Assembly: GCF_014649775.1 (NCBI RefSeq)
Contig: NZ_BMTR01000004.1
Location: forward strand, 372,001 to 436,000
DNA from: Streptomyces longisporoflavus
GTDB lineage: Bacteria > Actinomycetota > Actinomycetes > Streptomycetales > Streptomycetaceae
Length of the DNA: 64,000 bases
Direction of reading: 5' to 3'
Made by a program: the position numbers and the translations under genes
In this document: positions 48,762 to 56,873 of the stretch, in pieces
How positions within the stretch are numbered: the first letter of the stretch is position 1
Layout: each line of letters begins with the position of its first letter
The notes under the pieces: model-generated
What the model was told of the DNA's origin: nothing
Database searches by the model: none
The model's input: the letters and a program-made list of their open reading frames with translations, nothing else

Positions 48762-49565
48762 ATGCCCAAGGCCGCCAAGTCCTCACGTACGCCCGCTACG
48801 CCCGACGCTCCGGAGAGCGCGGCCGGCAGCCGTGCCGCCGCCCAACGGCTCAAGATGCGCCGGGAGCTGGCGACGGCCGCGATGGAGCTCTTCGCGTCCA
48901 AGGGATACGAGGCGACGACGGTCGACGAGATCGCCGCTCAGGCCGGTGTCGCACGCCGGACCTTCTTCCGGCACTTCCGCTCCAAGGAAGAGGCGATCTT
49001 CCCCGACCACGACGACACGCTGATCCGGGCGGAGGCGGTCCTGAACGCGGCGCCGCCGCACGAGCACCCGCTGGACACGGTGTGCCGGGGCATCAAGGAA
49101 GTCATGAAGATGTACGCGGCGTCGCCCGCCGTGTCCGTCGAGCGCTACCGCCTGACGCGCGAGGTGCCCACGCTGCGCGAGCGTGAGATCGCCTCCGTGG
49201 CCCGCTACGAGCGGCTCTTCACGCGCTATCTGCTCGGCCACTTCGACGAGCAGGCGCACCACGACGGCAACGACGATCCGCTGCTCGCCGAGGTGGCCGC
49301 TTCGGCGGTGGTGACGGCGCACAATCACGTGCTGCGGCGGTGGCTGCGGGCCGGCGGCCAGGGCGACGTGGAGACCCAGCTGGACCACGCCTTCGCCATC
49401 GTCCGCAGGACCTTCGGTTCGGGCATCGGGGCGGGGCGCGACACCACCACCGCGCCGGCGGCCTCGGTGAGCACCGGAGGTGACGTTCTGGTCACCGTGG
49501 CACGGACGGACGCACCGCTGGACGAGATCATGCGGACGATCGAGAAGGCGCTGCGGGAGTCGTAG
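48762..49565 (+). CDS. TetR family transcriptional regulator of the ethylmalonyl-CoA cluster
   Basis: A 267-residue TetR-type repressor. The DNA-binding domain spans about residues 28-80 (KMRRELATAAMELFASKGYE, TTVDEIAAQAGVARRTFFRH, FRSKEEAIFPDHDD). The ligand domain is helical, with YERLFTRYLLGHFDEQA near 150 and VVTAHNHVLRRWLRAGGQ near 185. The C-terminal extension after about 220 is longer than usual. Its position between hydroxyacyl-CoA dehydrogenase and ccr, with a strong terminator between it and ccr, fits a local regulator that binds the two palindromes in the ccr promoter. An ATG at 48744 is an alternative start; 48762 has GGGG just before it. Confidence 0.9.
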   Translation: MPKAAKSSRTPATPDAPESAAGSRAAAQRLKMRRELATAAMELFASKGYEATTVDEIAAQAGVARRTFFRHFRSKEEAIFPDHDDTLIRAEAVLNAAPPHEHPLDTVCRGIKEVMKMYAASPAVSVERYRLTREVPTLREREIASVARYERLFTRYLLGHFDEQAHHDGNDDPLLAEVAASAVVTAHNHVLRRWLRAGGQGDVETQLDHAFAIVRRTFGSGIGAGRDTTTAPAASVSTGGDVLVTVARTDAPLDEIMRTIEKALRES

Positions 49566-49598
49566 ATTCCGTTTTCCGCACTTTCGTCCTGGGCTTTT

Positions 49599-49630
49599 GA
49601 GGGGGCGCTACCCACGGGTAGCGCCCCCTC
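49599..49630 (+). terminator. Strong terminator after the tetR gene
   Basis: GAGGGGGCGCTACCC, a 2-nt loop AC, then GGGTAGCGCCCCCTC: a perfect 15-bp stem, 34 bp after the tetR stop codon. It separates tetR transcription from the ccr operon, so ccr must have its own promoter. Confidence 0.9.
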
Positions 49631-49686
49631 CGGCATGCCGTCACACCCTCTGACCTGCACTGATCGATCATCTATCAAAAATTGAT

Positions 49687-49728
49687 GGCACTCAGTGTCT
49701 TGCTCACTGGCACGCGGTGTCATACGTT
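49687..49728 (+). promoter_or_regulatory. ccr promoter with two palindromic operators
   Basis: GGCAC-TCA-GTGTC at 49687-49699 and GGCAC-GCG-GTGTC at 49709-49721 are two similar 13-bp palindromes 22 bp apart, so on the same face of the helix. A TTGCTC -35 at 49700-49705, 17-nt spacer and TACGTT -10 at 49723-49728 form a promoter; the second palindrome fills its spacer and the first sits just upstream. A repressor such as the adjacent TetR protein would block this promoter directly. Transcription likely starts near 49735. Confidence 0.75.
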
Positions 49729-49968
49729 GATGTTGTCCGGGCGGCCGGCGTGCAGAGAACTTCCGTACGCCGGCTGTCCCCACAAGCCACGGCTCGTGCG
49801 CCCGGACGCCTGCGTCACAGGCAACCTCCCGCGCCACACCAAGCGCTGCCGAGCTACACCCTTCCGCCGAACCGACGGCACACCCTCACAAGCACCAGCA
49901 GCACCCGACGTAACCCTCAAGAGCGTGTTCCCCTCAAAGGGGGCACGAACTTCGCCGGAGGCATCACC
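49729..49968 (+). other. Long ccr leader (5' untranslated region)
   Basis: If transcription starts near 49735, the leader is about 235 nt. It can form a GCCGGCGT...ACGCCGGC hairpin around 49744-49775 and a smaller GCCTG...CAGGC one near 49810-49825. An open frame through it lacks a ribosome site. It has no cobalamin-riboswitch boxes that I recognise, although the cluster needs a B12 enzyme. Confidence 0.5.
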
Positions 49969-51306
49969 GTGAAGGAAATCCTGGACGCGATCCAGTCGCC
50001 GGACACCACGTCCGCCGACTTCGCCGCACTCCCCCTGCCCGACTCGTACCGCGCGATCACCGTGCACAAGGACGAGACGGAGATGTTCGCCGGGCTCGAG
50101 ACCCGCGACAAGGACCCCCGCAAGTCGATCCACCTGGACGACGTGCCGGTCCCCGAACTCGGCCCGGGCGAGGCCCTGGTGGCCGTGATGGCCTCCTCGG
50201 TCAACTACAACTCCGTGTGGACCTCGATCTTCGAGCCGGTGTCGACCTTCAGCTTCCTGGAGCGCTACGGCCGCCTCAGCGAGCTCACCAAGCGCCACGA
50301 CCTGCCGTACCACATCATCGGCTCCGACCTGGCGGGCGTCGTGCTGCGCACCGGGCCCGGCGTGAACGCCTGGAACCCCGGCGACGAGGTCGTCGCGCAC
50401 TGCCTGAGCGTCGAGCTGGAGTCCTCCGACGGCCACAACGACACGATGCTCGACCCCGAGCAGCGCATCTGGGGCTTCGAGACCAACTTCGGCGGCCTCG
50501 CCGAGATCGCCCTGGTCAAGTCCAACCAGCTCATGCCCAAGCCGGACCACCTGAGCTGGGAGGAGGCGGCTTCGCCCGGCCTGGTGAACTCCACCGCCTA
50601 CCGCCAGCTCGTCTCGCGCAACGGCGCCGGGATGAAGCAGGGTGACAACGTGCTGATCTGGGGAGCGAGCGGCGGGCTCGGCTCGTACGCCACCCAGTTC
50701 GCCCTGGCCGGCGGCGCCAACCCCATCTGTGTCGTCTCCAGCCCGGAGAAGGCCGCCATCTGCGAGGCCATGGGCGCCGAGGCGGTCATCGACCGCAACG
50801 CCGAGGGCTACAAGTTCTGGAAGAACGAGCACGAGCAGGACCCCCGCGAGTGGAAGCGGTTCGGCAAGCGCATCCGCGAGCTCACCGGCGGCGAGGACGT
50901 GGACATCGTCTTCGAGCACCCGGGCCGCGAGACCTTCGGCGCCTCGGTCTACGTCACCCGCAAGGGCGGCACCATCGTCACCTGCGCCTCGACCTCGGGC
51001 TACAACCACGAGTACGACAACCGCTACCTGTGGATGTCCCTGAAGAGGATCATCGGCTCGCACTTCGCGAACTACCGCGAGGCCTGGGAGGCCAACCGGC
51101 TGATCGCCAAGGGCAAGATCCACCCCACGCTCTCCCGCGTCTACTCCCTCGAAGAGACCGGCCAGGCCGCCTACGACGTGCACCGCAACCTCCACCAGGG
51201 CAAGGTCGGCGTCCTCGCGCTCGCGCCCCGGGAGGGTCTGGGCGTGCGCGATCACGAGAAGCGCGCGCAGCACATCGACGCCATCAACCGCTTCCGCAAC
51301 GTCTGA
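49969..51306 (+). CDS. ccr: Crotonyl-CoA carboxylase/reductase
   Basis: A 445-residue medium-chain reductase that reductively carboxylates crotonyl-CoA with NADPH and CO2 to (2S)-ethylmalonyl-CoA. Family landmarks: VAVMASSVNYNSVWTSIFEP near residue 65-85, IIGSDLAGVVLRTGPGVNAW near 108, the NADPH-binding VLIWGASGGLGSYATQFALA near 228, VIDRNAEGYKFW near 270 and VFEHPGRETFGASVYV near 310. These match characterised Ccr proteins, including their length. The GTG start at 49969 has GCCGGAGGCATCACC before it. It is the committed enzyme of the ethylmalonyl-CoA pathway and also provides ethylmalonyl-CoA for polyketides. First gene of the five-gene ccr operon. Confidence 0.97.
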   Translation: MKEILDAIQSPDTTSADFAALPLPDSYRAITVHKDETEMFAGLETRDKDPRKSIHLDDVPVPELGPGEALVAVMASSVNYNSVWTSIFEPVSTFSFLERYGRLSELTKRHDLPYHIIGSDLAGVVLRTGPGVNAWNPGDEVVAHCLSVELESSDGHNDTMLDPEQRIWGFETNFGGLAEIALVKSNQLMPKPDHLSWEEAASPGLVNSTAYRQLVSRNGAGMKQGDNVLIWGASGGLGSYATQFALAGGANPICVVSSPEKAAICEAMGAEAVIDRNAEGYKFWKNEHEQDPREWKRFGKRIRELTGGEDVDIVFEHPGRETFGASVYVTRKGGTIVTCASTSGYNHEYDNRYLWMSLKRIIGSHFANYREAWEANRLIAKGKIHPTLSRVYSLEETGQAAYDVHRNLHQGKVGVLALAPREGLGVRDHEKRAQHIDAINRFRNV

Positions 51307-51323
51307 GGGCTGAGGGTTCGCAC

Positions 51324-53351
51324 ATGACAGAGCGTCAGAAGGACCGGCCGTGGCTCATGCGGACCTATGCCGGTCACTCCACGGCCGAGGCGTCCAACGA
51401 GCTGTACCGTCGCAACCTCGCCAAGGGTCAGACGGGCCTCTCGGTCGCGTTCGACCTGCCCACGCAGACGGGCTACGACCCGGACCACATCCTCGCCCGC
51501 GGTGAGGTCGGCCGGGTCGGCGTCCCCGTCTCGCACGTCGGCGACATGCGGCGGCTGTTCCAGGACATCCCCCTGGACCAGATGAACACCTCGATGACGA
51601 TCAACGCCACGGCCATGTGGCTCCTGGCGCTCTATCAGGTGGTCGCGGAGGAGCAGGGCGTGGACATCACGCGGCTCCAGGGGACGACGCAGAACGACAT
51701 CGTCAAGGAGTACCTCTCGCGCGGGACGCACGTCTTCCCGCCGGGGCCCTCCCTCCGCCTCACCACCGACATGATCACGTACACGGTGGCGAACATCCCC
51801 AAGTGGAACCCCATCAACATCTGCAGCTACCACCTGCAGGAGGCCGGGGCCACTCCGGTGCAGGAGATCGCCTACGCGATGTCCACCGCCGTCGCCGTCC
51901 TCGACGCCGTGCGCGACTCCGGGCAGGTGCCCCCGGAGAAGTTCGGTGACGTCGTCGCCCGCATCTCCTTCTTCGTGAACGCGGGCGTCCGCTTCATCGA
52001 GGAGATGTGCAAGATGCGGGCGTTCGGCCGGATCTGGGACCGCATCACGCGGGAGCGGTACGGCATCACCGACCCCAAGCAGCGCCGCTTCCGCTACGGC
52101 GTGCAGGTCAACTCCCTCGGCCTGACCGAGGCGCAGCCCGAGAACAACGTCCAGCGCATCGTCCTGGAGATGCTGGCCGTCACGCTCTCCAAGGACGCAC
52201 GCGCGCGTGCCGTGCAGCTGCCCGCCTGGAACGAGGCCCTGGGTCTTCCCCGGCCGTGGGACCAGCAGTGGTCGCTGCGCATCCAGCAGGTGCTCGCCCT
52301 GGAGAGCGACCTGCTCGAGTACGAGGACATCTTCGCGGGCTCGCACGTCATCGAGGCCAAGGTGGACTCCCTCGTCGAGGAGTCGCTCGCCGAGATCGAC
52401 CGCATCGAGCAGATGGGCGGCGCGATGGCCGCCGTCGAGTCCGGCTACCTGAAGTCGCAGCTGGTCTCCTCGCACGCCGAGCGCAGGGGGCGCATCGAGT
52501 CGGGCGCCGAGAAGATCGTCGGCGTCAACGCCTACGAGTCGACCGAGCCGAACCCGCTCACCGCGGACCTGGACACCGCGATCATGACGGTCGACCCGGC
52601 CGTCGAGAGCCGCGTCGTGAAGGCCCTGGAGGCCTGGCGCGACACCCGCTACCAGCCGCCCTTCAACCACCCGCGGCCCTGCAAGGCCCTGGAGAAGCTC
52701 AAGGAGGTCGCCGCGGGCACCGGCAACCTCATGGAAGCCACCCTGGAGTGCGCACGCGCCGGTGTGACGACCGGCGAGTGGGCCGGGGCCCTGCGGGAGG
52801 TCTTCGGGGAGTTCCGGGCGCCCACGGGCGTCTCCAGCGCTCCGGTGGCCGTCCCGGCGGAGGCGGGCACGCCGCTGGCCCTGGTCCGGGACAAGGTCGC
52901 CAAGACGGCCGCCGACCTCGGCACCGGCAAGCTGCGCTTCCTGGTCGGCAAGCCGGGCCTGGACGGGCACTCCAACGGGGCCGAGCAGATCGCGGTGCGT
53001 GCGCGTGACGCCGGCTTCGAGGTGGTCTACCAGGGCATCAGGCTCACCCCCGAGCAGATCGTCGACGCGGCGCTCGCCGAGGACGTGCACGCCGTGGGCC
53101 TGTCGATCCTCTCCGGCTCGCACGCGCAGCTCGTGCCGGACGTGCTTGTGCGCCTGCGCGACGCGGGCGCGCCCGACATCCCCGTCATCGCGGGCGGCAT
53201 CATCCCCAACAGCGACGCCGAGGACCTGAAGGCGGCGGGTGTCGCCGCCGTTTTCACCCCCAAGGACTTCGGTATCACCGAGATCATCGGCCGTATCGTC
53301 GACGAGATCCGGAAAGCGAACAAGCTCGACCCACTGGAGGTCCCCGCATGA
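51324..53351 (+). CDS. ecm: Ethylmalonyl-CoA mutase, B12-dependent (MeaA-type)
   Basis: A 675-residue adenosylcobalamin mutase with substrate barrel and B12 domain in one chain. The barrel shows TYAGHSTAEASNELYRRNL near residue 15, FDLPTQTGYDPDH near 43, MNTSMTINATAMWLLALYQ and IPKWNPINICSYHLQEAGA. The C-terminal B12 domain begins near 530 (KLRFLVGKPGLDGHSNGAEQ, with the DxHxxG histidine) and continues with LSILSGSHAQLVPDV and PVIAGGIIPNSDAEDL. It turns ethylmalonyl-CoA into methylsuccinyl-CoA. It is 17 bp after ccr and overlaps the next gene by 4 bp. Length and motifs separate it from methylmalonyl-CoA mutase large subunits by context only; assignment rests on the ccr neighbour. Confidence 0.95.
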   Translation: MTERQKDRPWLMRTYAGHSTAEASNELYRRNLAKGQTGLSVAFDLPTQTGYDPDHILARGEVGRVGVPVSHVGDMRRLFQDIPLDQMNTSMTINATAMWLLALYQVVAEEQGVDITRLQGTTQNDIVKEYLSRGTHVFPPGPSLRLTTDMITYTVANIPKWNPINICSYHLQEAGATPVQEIAYAMSTAVAVLDAVRDSGQVPPEKFGDVVARISFFVNAGVRFIEEMCKMRAFGRIWDRITRERYGITDPKQRRFRYGVQVNSLGLTEAQPENNVQRIVLEMLAVTLSKDARARAVQLPAWNEALGLPRPWDQQWSLRIQQVLALESDLLEYEDIFAGSHVIEAKVDSLVEESLAEIDRIEQMGGAMAAVESGYLKSQLVSSHAERRGRIESGAEKIVGVNAYESTEPNPLTADLDTAIMTVDPAVESRVVKALEAWRDTRYQPPFNHPRPCKALEKLKEVAAGTGNLMEATLECARAGVTTGEWAGALREVFGEFRAPTGVSSAPVAVPAEAGTPLALVRDKVAKTAADLGTGKLRFLVGKPGLDGHSNGAEQIAVRARDAGFEVVYQGIRLTPEQIVDAALAEDVHAVGLSILSGSHAQLVPDVLVRLRDAGAPDIPVIAGGIIPNSDAEDLKAAGVAAVFTPKDFGITEIIGRIVDEIRKANKLDPLEVPA

Positions 53352-54313
53352 CCGCGCCTGTCAACCGCCTGCGCCCCCGCCGTTCGTGTCTGGCGGTACC
53401 GGGTTCGAACCCGCGCTTCCTGGAGAAGGCCCAGGGCCTCCCCGCCGACCAGGTCTTCCTCGACCTGGAGGACGCCTGCGCGCCGCTCGCCAAGCCGGAG
53501 GCCCGGCATACCATCGTCAAGTTCCTCAACGAGGGCGACTGGACGGGCAAGACGCGGGTGGTGCGCGTCAACGACTGGACGACCGAGTGGACGTACCGCG
53601 ACGTCGTCACGGTCGTCGAGGGCGCGGGCCAGAACCTCGACTGCATCATGCTGCCGAAGGTGCAGAGCGCCGACCAGGTGGTCGCGCTCGACTTCCTGCT
53701 GACCCAGATCGAGAAGACGATGGGCTTCGAGGTCGGCAAGATCGGCATCGAGGCGCAGATCGAGAACGCGCAGGGCCTGAACAACGTCAACGCGATCGCG
53801 CAGGCGTCGCCGCGCGTCGAGACGATCATCTTCGGCCCGGCCGACTTCATGGCATCCATCAACATGAAGTCCCTGGTCGTCGGCGAGCAGCCGCCCGGCT
53901 ACCCGGCGGACGCCTACCACTTCATCCTGATGAAGATCCTGATGGCCGCCCGTGCCAACAACCTCCAGGCGATCGACGGCCCCTACCTCCAGATCAAGAA
54001 CGTGGACGGCTACCGCGAGGTCGCCAACCGTGCCGCCGCGCTCGGCTTCGACGGCAAGTGGGTCCTGCACCCCGGCCAGGTCGAGGCCGCCAACGAGGTC
54101 TTCTCACCCTCCCAGGAGGACTTCGACCACGCCGAGCTGATCCTCGACGCCTACGACTACTGCACCTCCGAGGCGGGCGGCAAGAAGGGCTCGGCGATGC
54201 TCGGCGACGAGATGATCGACGAGGCGAGCCGCAAGATGGCGCTCGTCATCTCCGGCAAGGGGCGCGCCGCGGGCATGACCCGTACCTCCAAGTTCGAGAT
54301 CCCGGAGGCCTGA
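53348..54313 (+). CDS. HpcH/HpaI aldolase family, beta-methylmalyl-CoA lyase-type (CitE-like)
   Basis: A 321-residue CitE-type lyase. It starts RLRPRRSCLAVPGSNPRFLE, with the acidic Mg site in VFLDLEDACAPLAKPEARHT near residue 38-56, the Glu of IGIEAQIENAQGLNNVNAIA near 132-150 and the metal Asp of TIIFGPADFMASINM near 165-180. The His-containing GKWVLHPGQVEAANEVFSP near 240 is conserved. In the ethylmalonyl-CoA pathway it would cleave beta-methylmalyl-CoA into glyoxylate and propionyl-CoA. It overlaps the mutase gene by 4 bp and is 1 bp before the MaoC gene. Alternative: malyl-CoA lyase/thioesterase; the gene set favours the first. Confidence 0.93.
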   Translation: MTAPVNRLRPRRSCLAVPGSNPRFLEKAQGLPADQVFLDLEDACAPLAKPEARHTIVKFLNEGDWTGKTRVVRVNDWTTEWTYRDVVTVVEGAGQNLDCIMLPKVQSADQVVALDFLLTQIEKTMGFEVGKIGIEAQIENAQGLNNVNAIAQASPRVETIIFGPADFMASINMKSLVVGEQPPGYPADAYHFILMKILMAARANNLQAIDGPYLQIKNVDGYREVANRAAALGFDGKWVLHPGQVEAANEVFSPSQEDFDHAELILDAYDYCTSEAGGKKGSAMLGDEMIDEASRKMALVISGKGRAAGMTRTSKFEIPEA

Positions 54314-54314
54314 C

Positions 54315-54839
54315 ATGCAGTTCGGCCGCACCTACGAAGAGTTCACCGTCGGGGACGTCTACAAGCACTGGCCCGGAAAGACGGTCACCGAGTACGACGA
54401 CCACCTCTTCTGCCTGCTGACGATGAACCACCACCCCCTCCACATGGACAGCAACTATGCGGAGAAGACGACCGACTTCGGGAAGAACGTCGTCGTGGGC
54501 AACTACATCTACTCGCTGCTTCTGGGCATGTCCGTGCCGGACGTCTCGGGCAAGGCGATCGCCAACCTGGAGGTCGAGTCGCTCAAGCACGTGGCGCCGA
54601 CGTTCCACGGCGACACGATCTACGGCGAGACCACGGTCCTGGACAAGACTCCGTCGAAGTCCAAGTCGGACCGCGGGATCGTCTACGTGGAGACCAAGGG
54701 CTACAAGCAGGACTCCACGCTGGTCTGCGTGTTCCGCCGCAAGGTGATGGTCCCCACCGAGACGTACATCAAGGAGCGCGGCGGCGAGCAGCCCGGCCGC
54801 CCGGAGCTGCTCGACCCCAAGAAGAGCCAGGAGAAGTAG
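54315..54839 (+). CDS. MaoC-family dehydratase, mesaconyl-CoA hydratase-type
   Basis: A 174-residue hot-dog fold hydratase. It begins FGRTYEEFTVGDVYKHWPGK and has the MaoC signature FCLLTMNHHPLHMDSNYAEK near residue 36-55, with catalytic Asp and His, then NVVVGNYIYSLLLGMSVPD and VESLKHVAPTFHGDTIYGET. It is predicted to add water to mesaconyl-CoA to give beta-methylmalyl-CoA, the substrate of the preceding lyase. It is one base pair behind the lyase and three before the acyl-CoA dehydrogenase, so all three share one message. The rest of the pathway fits. The family assignment is certain; the substrate is inferred from context. Confidence 0.92.
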   Translation: MQFGRTYEEFTVGDVYKHWPGKTVTEYDDHLFCLLTMNHHPLHMDSNYAEKTTDFGKNVVVGNYIYSLLLGMSVPDVSGKAIANLEVESLKHVAPTFHGDTIYGETTVLDKTPSKSKSDRGIVYVETKGYKQDSTLVCVFRRKVMVPTETYIKERGGEQPGRPELLDPKKSQEK

Positions 54840-54841
54840 CC

Positions 54842-56047
54842 ATGAGCCGACTCGCGCAGACCGCAGGTCTCACCGACATCCAGCAGGAGATCCTGGCCAC
54901 GGTCCGGGACTTCGTCGACAAGGAGATCATCCCGGTCGCCACGGAGCTGGAGCACCGTGACGAGTATCCGCAGCAGATCGTGGACGGTCTCAAGGAGTTG
55001 GGCCTCTTCGGGCTCATGATCCCGGAGGAGTACGGCGGTCTGGGCGAGTCGCTGCTCACGTACGCCCTGTGCGTGGAGGAGATAGCGCGTGGCTGGATGT
55101 CGGTCTCCGGCATCATCAACACCCACTTCATCGTGGCCTACATGCTCAAGCAGCACGGGACGCAGGAGCAGAAGGACACGTTCCTGCCGCGCATGGCGGC
55201 CGGCGAGGTACGCGGGGCGTTCTCCATGTCGGAGCCGGGGCTCGGCTCCGACGTGTCGGCGATCACGTCCAAGGGCGTCAGGGACGGCGACGAGTACGTC
55301 CTCGACGGTCAGAAGATGTGGCTCACGAACGGCGGCACGTCCACGCTGGTCGCCGTCCTGTGCCGGAGTGACGAAGGACACCCGGAGGGCACGGCGCCCC
55401 ACAAGTCGATGACGACCTTCCTCGTGGAGAAGGAGCCCGGTTTCGGAGAGGTCCGGCCTGGCCTCACCATTCCCGGCAAGATCGACAAGATGGGTTACAA
55501 GGGCGTCGACACGACGGAACTCGTCATGAGCGGGCTACGAATTCCGGCCAATCGTGTGCTCGGCGGGGCCACCGGCCGTGGTTTTTACCAAATGATGGAC
55601 GGCGTCGAAGTCGGTCGCGTGAATGTCGCGGCGCGTGGCTGCGGTGTCGCTCAGCGTGCATTTGAGCTCGGTGTCTCGTATGCCCAGCAACGTCACACTT
55701 TCGGCAAGGCGATCGCCCAGCACCAGGCCATCCAGTTCAAGCTGGCCGAGATGGCTACCAAGGTCGAGGCCGCGCATGCGATGATGGTGAATGCAGCACG
55801 CAAAAAGGACTCCGGGGAACGAAACGACCTCGAAGCAGGGATGGCGAAGTACCTCGCCTCCGAATACTGCAAAGAAGTCGTAGAGGACGCGTTCCGGATT
55901 CATGGCGGTTACGGCTTCTCGAAGGAGTACGAGATCGAGCGCCTGTACCGTGAGGCTCCGATGCTGTTGATCGGCGAAGGTACCGCCGAGATCCAGAAGA
56001 TGATCATCGGGCGCCGACTGCTCGAAGAGTATCGACTCCAGGGCTGA
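54842..56047 (+). CDS. Acyl-CoA dehydrogenase, methylsuccinyl-CoA dehydrogenase-type
   Basis: A 401-residue flavin acyl-CoA dehydrogenase. Motifs: LGLFGLMIPEEYGGLGESLL near residue 53, AAGEVRGAFSMSEPGLGSDV near 119, YVLDGQKMWLTNGGTSTLVA near 151, and YAQQRHTFGKAIAQHQAIQF near 280. The C-terminal helix FRIHGGYGFSKEYEIERLYR near 350 carries the flavin contact. It would oxidise methylsuccinyl-CoA to mesaconyl-CoA. Proteobacterial Mcd is near 550 residues with an N-terminal extra part; this one is standard acyl-CoA dehydrogenase length. From about 55530 to 55930 the third codon positions are noticeably less GC-rich than in the rest of the gene. Confidence 0.92.
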   Translation: MSRLAQTAGLTDIQQEILATVRDFVDKEIIPVATELEHRDEYPQQIVDGLKELGLFGLMIPEEYGGLGESLLTYALCVEEIARGWMSVSGIINTHFIVAYMLKQHGTQEQKDTFLPRMAAGEVRGAFSMSEPGLGSDVSAITSKGVRDGDEYVLDGQKMWLTNGGTSTLVAVLCRSDEGHPEGTAPHKSMTTFLVEKEPGFGEVRPGLTIPGKIDKMGYKGVDTTELVMSGLRIPANRVLGGATGRGFYQMMDGVEVGRVNVAARGCGVAQRAFELGVSYAQQRHTFGKAIAQHQAIQFKLAEMATKVEAAHAMMVNAARKKDSGERNDLEAGMAKYLASEYCKEVVEDAFRIHGGYGFSKEYEIERLYREAPMLLIGEGTAEIQKMIIGRRLLEEYRLQG

Positions 56048-56216
56048 ATGTCTGCTTTGAGGCGGTTTCTTCGAGAAGAAGGTCACACCCTGTCAGCACT
56101 CTTCGGCCGTCGACTCCGCTTCCTGGCTTGCCCAGTTGTGGCTCGCAACCGATACCATCCGGAAAAAGCCGCCGTCCCCCGTTCATGCGCGGCATCATCC
56201 GCTACGAAGGTCATCC

Positions 56217-56873
56217 ATGCCCCACAGCCAAACCTCTGCACCACGCGACAGCCTCGCTGGCGTACGCCTTGCGCGCGGAGCATCGCCGTGGCTCCTGCCG
56301 ACTGTCGCCACCGCGGCACTCAGCCTCGTCCGCGCGCGTCGCTCCAAGGGCGCCGCGGCCGTAGCTGTACCCGCCACCGCTCTGGCGGCGGGCATGCTGT
56401 GGTTTTTCCGCGACCCCGAGCGCGACATCGCACAGGGCCGGGTCATCTCGCCGGCCGACGGTGTGGTGCAGAGCATCATGCCGTGGAAGGACGGGCGCAC
56501 CCGCGTCGCGATCTTCATGAGCCCGCTGAACGTCCACGTCAACCGTGCCCCCCTCGCGGGCACGGTGACGTCCGTGGAGCACATCCCCGGCGGGTTCGTC
56601 CCGGCGTTCAACAAGGAGAGCGAGAACAACGAGCGCGTTGTCTGGCACTTCGACACCGAGCTCGGTGACATCGAGATGATCCAGATCGCGGGCGCCGTCG
56701 CGCGACGCATCGTTCCTTACGTGCCGCAGGGCACGAAGGTGGAGCAAGGCGAACGGATCGGCCTGATCCGCTTCGGCTCGCGCGTGGACATCTACCTCCC
56801 GGAGGGTGTCGACGTGGATGTCGAGGTCGGTCAGAAGACCGTGGCTGGGGTGACTCGCATTGACCGTGGTTGA
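56217..56873 (+). CDS. psd: Phosphatidylserine decarboxylase (short, PSD-A type)
   Basis: A 218-residue pro-enzyme. A hydrophobic segment near residues 40-63 (AAAVAVPATALAAGMLWFF) anchors it to the membrane. The family blocks are WFFRDPERDIAQGRVISPAD, VAIFMSPLNVHVNRAPLAGT and ENNERVVWHFDTELG. The self-cleavage site is the Gly-Ser in IRFGSRVDIYLPEGV near residue 187; the serine becomes the pyruvoyl cofactor of the small subunit. It makes phosphatidylethanolamine from phosphatidylserine and pairs with the next gene, which it overlaps by 14 bp. The short archaeal-like type is normal for actinobacteria. The ATG at 56217 is chosen by homology to the family start. Confidence 0.93.
   Translation: MPHSQTSAPRDSLAGVRLARGASPWLLPTVATAALSLVRARRSKGAAAVAVPATALAAGMLWFFRDPERDIAQGRVISPADGVVQSIMPWKDGRTRVAIFMSPLNVHVNRAPLAGTVTSVEHIPGGFVPAFNKESENNERVVWHFDTELGDIEMIQIAGAVARRIVPYVPQGTKVEQGERIGLIRFGSRVDIYLPEGVDVDVEVGQKTVAGVTRIDRG

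Noticed and set aside
49735..49968. Cobalamin riboswitch in the ccr leader
   Set aside because: I could not find the conserved B12-box or the multi-stem layout, and the distance to the mutase gene is over 1.5 kb.
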